NCBI GenBank assembly: GCA_034439615.1
Contig: JAWXAT010000014.1
Span: 1 to 45,549 of the forward strand
Reading direction: 5' to 3'
Length of the DNA: 45,549 nucleotides
Source: Oligoflexia bacterium
Lineage (GTDB): Bacteria; Bdellovibrionota; Bdellovibrionia; JABDDW01
Below the pieces are notes generated by a model. That model was given only the letters and a program-made list of their open reading frames with translations, was not told the origin of the DNA and ran no database searches. A program made the translations under genes and the position numbers. This document shows, piece by piece, positions 24,593 through 32,718 of this stretch (positions are counted from its first letter, which is position 1; each line of letters starts with the position of its first letter).

Positions 24593-25867
24593 CTAGTGAG
24601 AATTGATCCAGGTGGCGATTTTTTTACTCACCCCGGTTTGTGATTTGATAAAATCAGTGATCTCTGATTTTCTTTTTTCTACTTCATTTGAATTTAATTT
24701 TGTTTCATTCATCAAGATTGATTCTAATTCAAATGAATCATCCACGACGCGGGCAAAGCCTTTTGTTTTTAAAGACAATGCTTCGCGATTGTTGTGGTGG
24801 TAGGGGCCAATAATAATAAGATTACCGCAAGCTGCGGGCTCCATCACACTATGTACAGACTTTTTAAAACTACCACCTACGAATGAAATCTGAGCTATTT
24901 TGTACAAATCAGCTAAAACTCCCACGACATCAACTAAAATAACTGGTGAGCTCGCTAAAGTTTTGCTGTCTGCCTTTTCAAGAGTATCGTTAAGTTTTGA
25001 GTAATATACAAATTCAAATCCTAATTTTGTGAGCTGAATTTCAAGATCTTTGAGATGTTGTTGTGTGGGCTCATGGGGTGCTATTAAAACTTTTAAGCCT
25101 AAGGTGACAGGTTTAATGAGTGCGGGAATAAGAATTTTTTCATCTTGGGGCCATGTACTTCCAGCTACGAAAATCGGAGTGTTTGGAGTTTGTGTTGATG
25201 ATAAATTTTTTATCGGTCGATTTTCTTGAAGTCGAAAAAGAACTTGATCAAAACGGGTGTCGCCATCAATTGAAATTTTTATATCTGGATCAAGGCGAAG
25301 AAAATTACTTTTATCTTCTTCAGCTACACATGAAACATAAGTTAAATCTTCAACGATGCGACCATAGAGTAAGCGCCCCCAAAAACTTGCAGCACGACCA
25401 CTATGACTTGGCAATGTTGCGGAAAACAAGATGCTGGGAATATTTTTCTTTTTTGTCTGCCAAATCATATTGGGCCAAGTGTCTGTACGTGCGATTGCTA
25501 AAACTTTTGGTTGATAGTGATTTAAAAACTCATTCCAGTGCCATGGTGTATCCCATGGCATGGGTACAAATAAATCTATCTCAGGAGTTTTTTCTAAAGC
25601 TTTCATCACTGATGGAGAAAAATAAGTTACTAAAATCTTATGAGTACTTATTTTTTTAAGTTCTCTAAGAACAGGCTTTGCGTATTCGAGCTCTCCACTG
25701 GCGACGTGAAACCATATCCACGATGTTGTTTCATCGCGAGGTTGGATCCAGCTTTTATGTTTTCTAATTTTTAAACCCAATTTTACTTTTTCATTCTTAA
25801 AGCTTAGGAGCCAGAATAAGAAATAGACCAAAGGATAAAGTATAAATGTGTAGATCGTTTGAATCAT
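24593..25867 (-). CDS. waaA: 3-deoxy-D-manno-octulosonic acid (Kdo) transferase-like WaaA
   Basis: 424 residues. An N-terminal membrane anchor (about 1-20) precedes a GT-B fold: WIWFHVASGELEYAKPVL, SILFSATLPSHS, and a C-terminal ISFVGGSFKKSVHSVMEPAACG, which is the nucleotide-sugar site. The enzyme adds Kdo to lipid A on the inner face of the membrane. Compared with E. coli, the SVGE and ETELWPN motifs appear here as ASGE and RTDTWPN, so it is a divergent member. It overlaps the upstream GT9 gene by four bases (ATGA). It is convergent with the patatin-like gene. Confidence 0.85.
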   Translation of the reverse strand: MIQTIYTFILYPLVYFLFWLLSFKNEKVKLGLKIRKHKSWIQPRDETTSWIWFHVASGELEYAKPVLRELKKISTHKILVTYFSPSVMKALEKTPEIDLFVPMPWDTPWHWNEFLNHYQPKVLAIARTDTWPNMIWQTKKKNIPSILFSATLPSHSGRAASFWGRLLYGRIVEDLTYVSCVAEEDKSNFLRLDPDIKISIDGDTRFDQVLFRLQENRPIKNLSSTQTPNTPIFVAGSTWPQDEKILIPALIKPVTLGLKVLIAPHEPTQQHLKDLEIQLTKLGFEFVYYSKLNDTLEKADSKTLASSPVILVDVVGVLADLYKIAQISFVGGSFKKSVHSVMEPAACGNLIIIGPYHHNNREALSLKTKGFARVVDDSFELESILMNETKLNSNEVEKRKSEITDFIKSQTGVSKKIATWINSH

Positions 25868-26877
25868 GAGGTTTCCAAAATGGTTTTAAGTTCCTCTAAC
25901 ACCATTTCAGGTGTGATAAGTTTCATGCATTTTTGATATGTGGGGTTAACGCAGGGGCCAGACCCATCTTTTGAACAGGGTTGACACCAAAGTTGTGTCT
26001 GAAGTGCTTTACTTGTTTTTCGATAAGGGTGGCCAAAGGGGGTGGGGCCTAAAATGCCGACAACATTTTTTTGAAGACATTCGGCCATATGCAAAATTCC
26101 TGTGTCAGCGGCGACTAGTGTGTGACAAAGTGAAACGGCAGCGGCACTTTCAAGTAAAGTGAGTTTACCTTGAAGTGATAATACCCGTTGTTGATTAATG
26201 ATAAGGTCTTTGCAAAACCCGTCTTTTGGGCCACCTAATATAAGAACATTGTAATCAGTAAGTTTTAAAATCTTCGTAACGACTACTTTCCAATAATCTA
26301 AAGGCCACGTTTTTTTTGCCCAAGCTGTTGCTGGGGCGATGGCGATCCAGGGTTTTCCTTCCCATGCAATTTGCTGTTTTACTTTTGTGAGAATCCCTGG
26401 GGCAAGATGAAGTTCAGGGCCTTTATCGTCAATCATAATACCCCACCGTGCAAGTGGTGACAGGTAACTATCAACGGCACGATAGCGCTTACCAAAAAGA
26501 TTTATTTTAAAAACAAAGAGTAAAAATCTTTTAATACGACTTTTAGATCGCCTTAAAAAAAACTTCGGCCTCAAATAAAAACTTAATATATGAGATCTTA
26601 AATTATTATGTGCATCATAGACATGTGTGTAGCCAGCATCTGCAAGTATTTTTGACTGCGCAAGCCAACCTTTAAAACCAAGAGCACGCTCAAATGAAAT
26701 TACGCGTGAAACATAAGGGTTGTAAGCTACGAGTTCACGATTATCAGATCTGACGAGCCAATGAATCTCAGCGCGGGGAAATTTTTTGCGCAAATGTCTT
26801 GGTATTGCTGAGCATTGAATGATGTCTCCAATACTTGAGAGTCTGATGATGAGAATTTTCTCTGTTGTTGTGCTCAT
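25864..26877 (-). CDS. Glycosyltransferase family 9 (heptosyltransferase-like)
   Basis: 337 residues. ILIIRLSSIGDIIQCSAIPRHL at 8-29 is the GT9 N-terminal signature, and LVAADTGILHMAECL with GILGPTPFGHPYR forms the C-terminal donor site. Members add heptose to the LPS inner core (WaaC/WaaF/WaaQ), and the coupling to waaA supports this. Which position it glycosylates cannot be told. The upstream side has no clear ribosome-binding site and opens onto a 526-base intergenic region. Confidence 0.88.
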   Translation of the reverse strand: MSTTTEKILIIRLSSIGDIIQCSAIPRHLRKKFPRAEIHWLVRSDNRELVAYNPYVSRVISFERALGFKGWLAQSKILADAGYTHVYDAHNNLRSHILSFYLRPKFFLRRSKSRIKRFLLFVFKINLFGKRYRAVDSYLSPLARWGIMIDDKGPELHLAPGILTKVKQQIAWEGKPWIAIAPATAWAKKTWPLDYWKVVVTKILKLTDYNVLILGGPKDGFCKDLIINQQRVLSLQGKLTLLESAAAVSLCHTLVAADTGILHMAECLQKNVVGILGPTPFGHPYRKTSKALQTQLWCQPCSKDGSGPCVNPTYQKCMKLITPEMVLEELKTILETS

Positions 26878-27178
26878 GTTTTTGAGCTTAGCTTGAAATA
26901 TTGATTAGATCCAGAAAACCAGACATGCCCATATCATTGATGCAAAAGCGCCAGCGCGTGAGTCTTCGCAACTAACCATGAGCAGAGGTGAAATGAGAAT
27001 CGCTAAAGTAGTCATGTAGTCTTAATTGAGCAAGAAGTAGTCCTTTTGGAAAATGGCTTAAGTGATTGAAATAACAGTGATTAAGAAATGCTAGGGGTAT
27101 CTATCAATTCGACAAAGAGACGATTTTTGTAGCTTCACAGTGGGTCTCCGGCTGTGGTCTCCGGTTATGTGGAAGTTG

Positions 27179-27275
27179 GCAAAACTTGATTTGAATCATA
27201 ATGTACTTCATTTTCTTAAGTCAGAATTCATCACCCTATAGAGTTGGGCATCTATTAGATGCCTAACTCTATAGG
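27179..27275. repeat. Palindromic element, copy 1
   Basis: It begins with a 22-base sequence that recurs exactly at 27643-27664 (it contains AAAACTTGATTTGAATCATA). It ends with a near-perfect palindrome: left arm CCTATAGAGTTGGGCATCTA (27235-27254) and right arm TAGATGCCTAACTCTATAGG (27256-27275) differ by one G-T pair. No T-tract follows, so it is not a standard terminator. It looks like a small REP- or MITE-like element. Confidence 0.7.
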
Positions 27276-27366
27276 TGTAATCTTGTGGTACTCATTTCGC
27301 TTTGTATTTCGAAACAAACATCGGTCAGATACTATTTGATTCTTGATCGATTGGCATAAGTGGTAT

Positions 27367-27393
27367 TACCATTTTCATAGTCTGAAAATGGTA
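27367..27393 (+). promoter_or_regulatory. Hairpin touching the ribosome-binding site of the small secreted gene
   Basis: Arms TACCATTTTCA (27367-27377) and TGAAAATGGTA (27383-27393) pair perfectly over 11 bases around the loop TAGTC. The next bases, GGAGG (27394-27398), are the Shine-Dalgarno sequence, five bases before the ATG. The placement suggests an mRNA leader hairpin or a DNA operator; it leaves the Shine-Dalgarno sequence itself unpaired. Confidence 0.6.
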
Positions 27394-27403
27394 GGAGGAT
27401 CAA

Positions 27404-27619
27404 ATGTTGAAGATAACTCTTTGTGGTCTAATTATGGTTTTAATGGTGGCAGGTCTGGCATATGCCGATAATGATGAGGTTCTTGTTGATACCAAAAAGG
27501 ACAATACCGAAGCTACTAAACAAATAGACAAGGATATTAAAGAGTCTACGAGGCAAAAGGTAAGCCATGATAAGAAAACTAAAAAAGTGAAATTGAAAAA
27601 ACCTTCAGAAAATAAATAG
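27404..27619 (+). CDS. Small secreted lysine-rich protein, unknown
   Basis: 71 residues with a perfect AGGAGG ribosome-binding site. A signal peptide of about 21 residues (MLKITLCGLIMVLMVAGLAYA) would release a mature peptide of about 50 residues that is very hydrophilic: acidic first (DNDEVLVDTKKDN), then strongly basic (KKTKKVKLKKPSENK). No Cys remains after cleavage. I recognise no family. It stands alone between two related palindromic elements, with an adjacent 5' hairpin. Confidence 0.7.
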   Translation: MLKITLCGLIMVLMVAGLAYADNDEVLVDTKKDNTEATKQIDKDIKESTRQKVSHDKKTKKVKLKKPSENK

Positions 27620-27642
27620 CCAGTAAACCACTATAATGAGTA

Positions 27643-27719
27643 GCAAAACTTGATTTGAATCATATGCACTTCATACCCTATGAAGTTAGGCATCTAATAG
27701 AAGCCTTGACTCATACGTT
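27643..27719. repeat. Palindromic element, copy 2 (degenerate)
   Basis: It starts with the same 22 bases as copy 1 (27643-27664), then ACTTCAT, then a decayed version of the palindrome containing GTTAGGCATCTA and GAAGCC. The copies flank the small secreted gene in direct orientation about 460 bases apart. It ends within the last bases before the convergent oxidoreductase gene. Confidence 0.65.
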
Positions 27720-28373
27720 TCACAAAAATGACGCTAACTCTTGGTTTTCATAAACTTGTAAGCCCAAAACTGGTTTTTGGGCGGCTGTAATCATTGCCTT
27801 TGCGACTTTTTCACCTTCAATGGGGCTCCATTTTTTAAGGGGGCCTTTAAAAAACGGACCTAAAAATTTTAAAGATTTGATGGCGGCCTTTTCTCCCAAT
27901 CTCAAATCTTCTCGGTCTCCTAAAAGTAATGAGGGTCTAAAAATATGAATACATTCATAAGCGAGTTTACCAAGGGCTAGTTCAAGATCTCCTTTAACGC
28001 GTGAATAAAAAACAGGTGAAACTGCATTAGCACCTAGGGATGAAACTATGAGAAATTGTTTTGCGCCATTTTTGAGCATGATTTCAGCAAGTTTCAAATT
28101 ATAACTAAAGTCGATTTTATAGAACTCCACTTTACTCCCTGCTTTTTTAATAGTGGTGCCAAGGCATGAGAAAACATCGTCGGCACTAATGCCTGAGAGA
28201 ATCTCTAAGTTATCGAAGCTCGTTTTTATGACTTTAAGTTTTGGGTGTTTGAATGAAAGATCTTTGCGCGTAACAGCAATTACTCTGTCGTAATATTCAG
28301 ATTTTAAAAGAAGATTGAGGCAATTTTGGCCTACAAGGCCCGTGGATCCTGCAATTAAAGCTGTTTTACTCAT
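27720..28373 (-). CDS. NAD(P)-binding Rossmann oxidoreductase (TIP30/YfcH-like)
   Basis: 217 residues with AGGGG before the ATG. ALIAGSTGLVGQNCLNLLL carries the GxxGxxG dinucleotide motif (Gly9, Gly12, Gly15). SCLGTT and FLIVSSLGANAVSPVFYSRVKGDLE follow, with a YxxxK catalytic pattern, as in atypical short-chain dehydrogenases of the TIP30/HTATIP2 type. Substrate unknown. It stands alone, divergent from the purine operon. Confidence 0.8.
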   Translation of the reverse strand: MSKTALIAGSTGLVGQNCLNLLLKSEYYDRVIAVTRKDLSFKHPKLKVIKTSFDNLEILSGISADDVFSCLGTTIKKAGSKVEFYKIDFSYNLKLAEIMLKNGAKQFLIVSSLGANAVSPVFYSRVKGDLELALGKLAYECIHIFRPSLLLGDREDLRLGEKAAIKSLKFLGPFFKGPLKKWSPIEGEKVAKAMITAAQKPVLGLQVYENQELASFL

Positions 28374-28460
28374 TGTCGGCCCCTCACAATTTCTAAGTCA
28401 CTTTTACTTCTCATAAATGTTCAAAGAAATCTCTTAAATAGTTGGAATCGCAAGAATTGA

Positions 28461-28478
28461 ATGTTACTTAAATAACAT
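28461..28478. promoter_or_regulatory. 18-bp palindrome upstream of purM
   Basis: ATGTTACTTAAATAACAT is symmetric at all but one base pair and ends 26 bases before the purM ATG. Its size and place fit a dimeric repressor site over the promoter of the purine operon. It may overlap a TTGAAT-17-TATTTC promoter. No regulator gene is nearby, and AT-rich DNA gives such palindromes by chance. Confidence 0.35.
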
Positions 28479-28504
28479 CTATTTCATGAGCTATTTCTTT
28501 TTAA

Positions 28505-29521
28505 ATGGAGATTGTTAAGGCTGTGGGAACTGTCATTGACTACAAGTCAAGTGGAGTTGACGTTGAAGCCGGTGACAAGCTTGTGGATTGGATCAAAGCT
28601 CAGCCTCCAACGGGTGCTTATAAAAACATTCGCGGTGGAATTGGTGGCTTCTCAGCGCTCTTCAAACTTGATCTCACAAAATATAAAAATCCATTACTCG
28701 TTTCATGTACTGATGGCGTTGGCACCAAGGTCAAATTAGCAGTTGAGCTTAATTGTATCGAACCCACAGGCATTGATCTTGTAGCTATGTGTGTCAATGA
28801 CATGATCACCTGTGGTGCAGATCCGCTTTTTTTTCTCGATTATTATGCTTCAGGAAAACTTCAATTAAGCCAAGCTCAAGCACTTCTAAAAGGTATTATG
28901 GAGGGCTTAAAACAAAGTGACTGCACACTCGTTGGCGGTGAAACTGCAGAAATGCCCGGTGTATATGCAAAAGATGATTATGACTGTGCGGGTTTTTCAG
29001 TAGGAGTTGTTGACGAAGATAAAGTTATCGATGGAAAAAATTTAAATATCGGTGATGTAGCTATCGGAATTTCTTCAAGTGGTTTTCATTCTAATGGGTT
29101 TTCATTATTGCGAAAACTTTATGAAAAAGATTTTAAAGAACATGCAAACGTACTTATGACTCCTACAAGAATATATGTTGGTCTTGTTAAAACATTAAAA
29201 GAAAAAATAAAAATCAAAGCAATGGCTCACATTACAGGAGGCGGTGTTTTAGGAAATGTACCTAGAGTCATGCAAGAATTCACAGCACTTAAAACTCAAC
29301 GTTGGCCATGGCCAGATACTTTTGCTGAAGTTCAAAGGCGAAGTGGTTTAAGTGCTAAACAAATGCTTGAAACTCTTAACTGCGGTATTGGGTATGTGAT
29401 TTTTGTTTCAACGCAAGATGCAAAAACTGTGATTGAAGAATCTGAAAAACTTGGCTGGAGTGCATGGAATATTGGCTCAATTGTGAAACACTTGAAAGCT
29501 GAGCCCGAGGTGTTGATATGA
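28505..29521 (+). CDS. purM: Phosphoribosylformylglycinamidine cyclo-ligase
   Basis: 338 residues. YKSSGVDVEAGDKLV is the N-terminal signature, CTDGVGTKVKLA binds ATP, and VGGETAEMPG and HITGGGVLGNVPR are conserved downstream. It closes the imidazole ring to form AIR in step 5 of purine synthesis. The start ATG has no ribosome-binding site; a GTG at 28523 is an alternative. First gene of the purine operon, overlapping purN by ATGA. Confidence 0.95.
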   Translation: MEIVKAVGTVIDYKSSGVDVEAGDKLVDWIKAQPPTGAYKNIRGGIGGFSALFKLDLTKYKNPLLVSCTDGVGTKVKLAVELNCIEPTGIDLVAMCVNDMITCGADPLFFLDYYASGKLQLSQAQALLKGIMEGLKQSDCTLVGGETAEMPGVYAKDDYDCAGFSVGVVDEDKVIDGKNLNIGDVAIGISSSGFHSNGFSLLRKLYEKDFKEHANVLMTPTRIYVGLVKTLKEKIKIKAMAHITGGGVLGNVPRVMQEFTALKTQRWPWPDTFAEVQRRSGLSAKQMLETLNCGIGYVIFVSTQDAKTVIEESEKLGWSAWNIGSIVKHLKAEPEVLI

Positions 29522-30120
29522 GCTTAAAAGAAATTTCTTTTGGGCGTCAGCGTATCGGAGTTTTAATTTCTGGTAATGGAAGCACACTGCAATCAATTCT
29601 TGATTGTATGGATATGCTTGATGTTGCCGTCGTTATTGCCTCTAAGCCTTCAGCCTACGGAATTTTACGTGCGAGACGTATGGGTGTGCCTGTTGAGATA
29701 ATTCCTCGTGAACTTCGTTTAAGTACACAAAAACTTGAAGCAGAAAAATGGATCTCATCTAAATTAGATGCATACAAAGCCCAGAAAATATTTCTAGCAG
29801 GCTTTATGCGTATTATTTCTGAAAATTTTATTAATAAATATCAAGACCGCATTTTTAATATTCACCCTTCATTATTACCTAAATACAAAGGCATGAGTGC
29901 ATTTGAAGAAACATTAGCTTCAAGTGATCTTGTTGGAGGCGTGAGTATACATCACGTTGCGCCAGATGTTGATTCTGGTGAAATAATATTACAAAAAGAT
30001 TTTGATATTCCAATTCATCGCGATGAAAAACTAAGTCAGCTGTTGTTGCACATCAATGAACAGCGAGCATTAAGAAATGCTCTGCAAAGGATCCTATGGC
30101 AAAAACAACTGATGTCGTAA
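29518..30120 (+). CDS. purN: Phosphoribosylglycinamide formyltransferase
   Basis: 200 residues. RIGVLISGNGSTLQSIL binds GAR, and the catalytic residues are Asn114 and His116 (NIHPSLLP) and Asp152 (DVDSGEI). It transfers a formyl group from 10-formyl-THF to GAR, step 3. It overlaps purM by four bases and the next gene by 25. Confidence 0.94.
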   Translation: MSLKEISFGRQRIGVLISGNGSTLQSILDCMDMLDVAVVIASKPSAYGILRARRMGVPVEIIPRELRLSTQKLEAEKWISSKLDAYKAQKIFLAGFMRIISENFINKYQDRIFNIHPSLLPKYKGMSAFEETLASSDLVGGVSIHHVAPDVDSGEIILQKDFDIPIHRDEKLSQLLLHINEQRALRNALQRILWQKQLMS

Positions 30121-31490
30121 TTTGCGGCTCAGGCTTTCGAGGATTGTGGCTTGCGAGTGAACTGGTTAAGATTGGTTGGTCGGTTACTTGGATCCAACTT
30201 CATAGGACCCCAAGTAACAAACGCGAGGGTGGTTTTGTATTTGACGATTGGGCATGGCAAGTTGGGCCTGCACACCAAAATTCAAAACTTGTGAAGGCCA
30301 CACAAGAATTTATTAATGACGTTATTAAACCAGAACTTCAAAACATAGCCGTTCAAATTATAACACCTCTTGGTCCTTTTGAATTTACAGGGGGCGCTCA
30401 GAAACGTTGTTTTAAGAAATTTTTTAAAGACACAGCTCTTGAACTTGAAGAATTTCTTCTTAATGTTGATTCAGCTCAAAAAATGGAGAGTGTGAAAGGT
30501 TCACAACTAATATTTGCATATGTTCATAAAGTATTTAAATTTCCACTAGGAAAACGCTGGGTTTTAGAATGGTTGGGGAGTCTGAGGCGTCCACGTACTG
30601 TTGGTACATTTGATTGGATTACTAAATGGGGCGGAGATATTTTAAATCCCAATCTTGGATTTTGGCTATTACAAGACAGTCTAACAGCCATTACTGAACG
30701 CGCAATGACATGGGCTGAACGTAAGGGTGTCACTGTTATGCGTAATGCTAAAATCGTCGACGTAGGTGTTGAAGGCAGATCAATTACCGGAGTTGAAATT
30801 CAAGGGGCTGAGGGTTACATGCCCTGTCGGTATCTAATTTTAAGTGCTTCTCATCAAACTATAAGTCAAAAATTAGATAACTTTTCAAAGAATATAAAAT
30901 CTCAGCTTAAAGCAGGGGATGACAAATTTGTCTGGGCACGTTGTGGTTTTTTTATGAAGCCTCACTCAAAACCCGAGGGGCTCCTTGCATTTTCAAGTTA
31001 TGTCATTGACCCAAACATGCCCCTTAAAGAAGCTAATATGGGTCTTTTAAAATGGCGTGTTACTAATGATGGTGATTATTTAACTGTATGGGTTTGTATT
31101 CCTAATAGTGAAATTATGCGTCGCAGTTATTTAAAGAATCTTTTATGTGAAATTCAAAAACATTTAGAAAGTTTATTTCCATGGTTTTCAAAACAACTTT
31201 CAGCTGTTTTGCCATTTGAAGAATATTTTCAAACCCAAGATCTCAGTCATGATGATTTAGCGGTGGTGTTTGATGAATCATGCGCGTTTGCAAAACATAC
31301 TACACGACTTAAGAATGTTTGGTTAGGTGGGCCTGTGTATGATCGAGGTTTAGAACTTTTATCGCGCCTAGCTACTGAAATGCGATTACTTACTCAATTA
31401 AGTGAAGTGAAACAAAAGGAGTCAAAACGTGATCGAGCGCTATACGCTCCCCGAAATGGGCAAAATCTGGACAATTCAAAACAGATTTGA
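30096..31490 (+). CDS. FAD/NAD(P)-binding oxidoreductase-like protein inside the purine operon
   Basis: 464 residues, with AAAGGA before the ATG. The N-terminus DVVICGSGFRGLWLASELVKIG has the GxGxxG Rossmann motif at 11-16. A later segment (RAMTWAERKGVTVMRNAKIVDVGVEG ... YLILSASHQT) resembles the second dinucleotide-fold half of amine-oxidase or phytoene-desaturase-like flavoproteins, and the end NVWLGGPVYDRGLELLSRLATEM resembles their FAD-closing helix. I do not recognise the subfamily or substrate. Position is striking: its start lies in purN and its last 62 bases overlap purB. It is not a known purine enzyme. Confidence 0.75.
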   Translation: MAKTTDVVICGSGFRGLWLASELVKIGWSVTWIQLHRTPSNKREGGFVFDDWAWQVGPAHQNSKLVKATQEFINDVIKPELQNIAVQIITPLGPFEFTGGAQKRCFKKFFKDTALELEEFLLNVDSAQKMESVKGSQLIFAYVHKVFKFPLGKRWVLEWLGSLRRPRTVGTFDWITKWGGDILNPNLGFWLLQDSLTAITERAMTWAERKGVTVMRNAKIVDVGVEGRSITGVEIQGAEGYMPCRYLILSASHQTISQKLDNFSKNIKSQLKAGDDKFVWARCGFFMKPHSKPEGLLAFSSYVIDPNMPLKEANMGLLKWRVTNDGDYLTVWVCIPNSEIMRRSYLKNLLCEIQKHLESLFPWFSKQLSAVLPFEEYFQTQDLSHDDLAVVFDESCAFAKHTTRLKNVWLGGPVYDRGLELLSRLATEMRLLTQLSEVKQKESKRDRALYAPRNGQNLDNSKQI

Positions 31491-32718
31491 GCGTCTCTTA
31501 GATGTTGAAAAAGCAGTTGCACGTGCGCAAGCTCAGTTGAAAATTATTCCTGAGAAAGCAGCGCGTGTTATTAATGGTCTTAATAAGATAAATGTTGAGC
31601 GCATTTTAGAAATTGAGAAGACAACAAAACATGACGTTATCGCTTTTGTAACAAGCATGGCTGAAAAAGCTGGTCCTGAAGGTCGTTATATTCATTTTGG
31701 TTTAACTTCATCTGATGTTTTAGACACGGCTGTATCATTACAAATAGAAGAATCAAAAAATGTTTTACTTGAAAAACTAGATGTACTTGAAGAAGTCCTT
31801 AAAAGTTTTATCAAAAAACATAAAGACACACTTTGTGTTGGGCGCACACACGGAATGCATGCTGAACCTACTACATTGGGGTTAAAATTTGCAGGTTTTT
31901 TAGCCGAACTTAAAAGAAATAAAAAACGAGTGAGCGCTGCTTGCACCCAAGCCTCGGTGGTTAAACTCAGCGGCGCTGTAGGTACATATTCATCCCTTGG
32001 AATTGAAGTTGAACAACTCGTTGCTAAAAAATTAAAATTACCCACAGAAGATGTGGCAACTCAAGTAATACCGCGAGATCGTCATGCTGAGGTTTTCTCA
32101 AGTTTAGCGCTTTTAGGTGCGGGATTTGAAAGATTGGCTATTGAGGTTAGGCATCTTCAACGAACAGAAGTCGGTGAGCTTGAAGAGGGATTTCAAAAAG
32201 GACAAAAAGGTTCAAGTGCGATGCCGCATAAAAGAAACCCTATTGCTTCAGAGAATATTACAGGCCTTGCTAGACTATTGAGAGGGTATTTGGTCGCCGC
32301 AATTGAAAACGTAGCACTTTGGCATGAGAGAGATATAAGTCATTCATCAGTAGAGCGGGTGATATTCCCTGATGCTTTTATTCTTGCGCATTACGCAACA
32401 GATCGAATGATTCAGGTGGTAAAGAATTTGAGCGTGAATAAAAAGCGCATGAAAGAAAATCTTGATCTTACTCATGGGCAAGTTTTTAGTTCACATATTT
32501 TATTGGAACTTATTAAAAAGGGTATGAGTAGAGAAGATGCTTACGCACTTGTACAAAGACATTCTCATCAACTTACTCAGGGTTTAGATTTGGAAACTTC
32601 TTTACTTAAAGATGCTGAGTCAAAAAAACTTTTATCAAAAAAAGAATTAGCTCGAATTTTTTCAGGCGTTACACATCGCAAATCTATTCACAAAGTTATT
32701 GAAAGGGTACTCAAATGA
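31429..32718 (+). CDS. purB: Adenylosuccinate lyase
   Basis: 429 residues from a GTG preceded by AAAGGAG, which fixes the start. MIERYTLPEMGKIW is the usual N-terminus. HFGLTSSDVLDTA, GRTHGMHAEP and the fumarase/ASL signature SSAMPHKRNP (262-271) are present. It works at two steps, forming AICAR and AMP. It overlaps the previous gene by 62 bases and purC by ATGA. Confidence 0.96.
   Translation: MIERYTLPEMGKIWTIQNRFERLLDVEKAVARAQAQLKIIPEKAARVINGLNKINVERILEIEKTTKHDVIAFVTSMAEKAGPEGRYIHFGLTSSDVLDTAVSLQIEESKNVLLEKLDVLEEVLKSFIKKHKDTLCVGRTHGMHAEPTTLGLKFAGFLAELKRNKKRVSAACTQASVVKLSGAVGTYSSLGIEVEQLVAKKLKLPTEDVATQVIPRDRHAEVFSSLALLGAGFERLAIEVRHLQRTEVGELEEGFQKGQKGSSAMPHKRNPIASENITGLARLLRGYLVAAIENVALWHERDISHSSVERVIFPDAFILAHYATDRMIQVVKNLSVNKKRMKENLDLTHGQVFSSHILLELIKKGMSREDAYALVQRHSHQLTQGLDLETSLLKDAESKKLLSKKELARIFSGVTHRKSIHKVIERVLK

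Larger units (their letters stand above)
26878..27403. other. Intergenic region with palindrome and short repeats
   Basis: No convincing gene in 526 bases. It holds two copies of GGTCTCCGG (27143-27151 and 27156-27164), a 22-base direct-repeat copy at 27179-27200, a 41-base palindrome at 27235-27275 and a hairpin at 27367-27393. A 36-codon minus-strand frame at 26905-27015 (two hydrophobic stretches, no ribosome-binding site) is too short to call. The promoter for waaA/GT9 must lie here but I cannot place it. Confidence 0.6.

Noticed and set aside
25153-25659. 168-codon plus-strand frame inside waaA
   Set aside because: Antisense to a well-supported gene; composition is atypical and no start signal is seen.
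26905-27015. 36-codon minus-strand frame with two hydrophobic stretches
   Set aside because: Too short, with no ribosome-binding site and no known family; noted as part of the intergenic region only.
27235-27275. Intrinsic terminator
   Set aside because: The stem is strong but no T-tract follows on either strand and it is not at the end of an obvious transcription unit.
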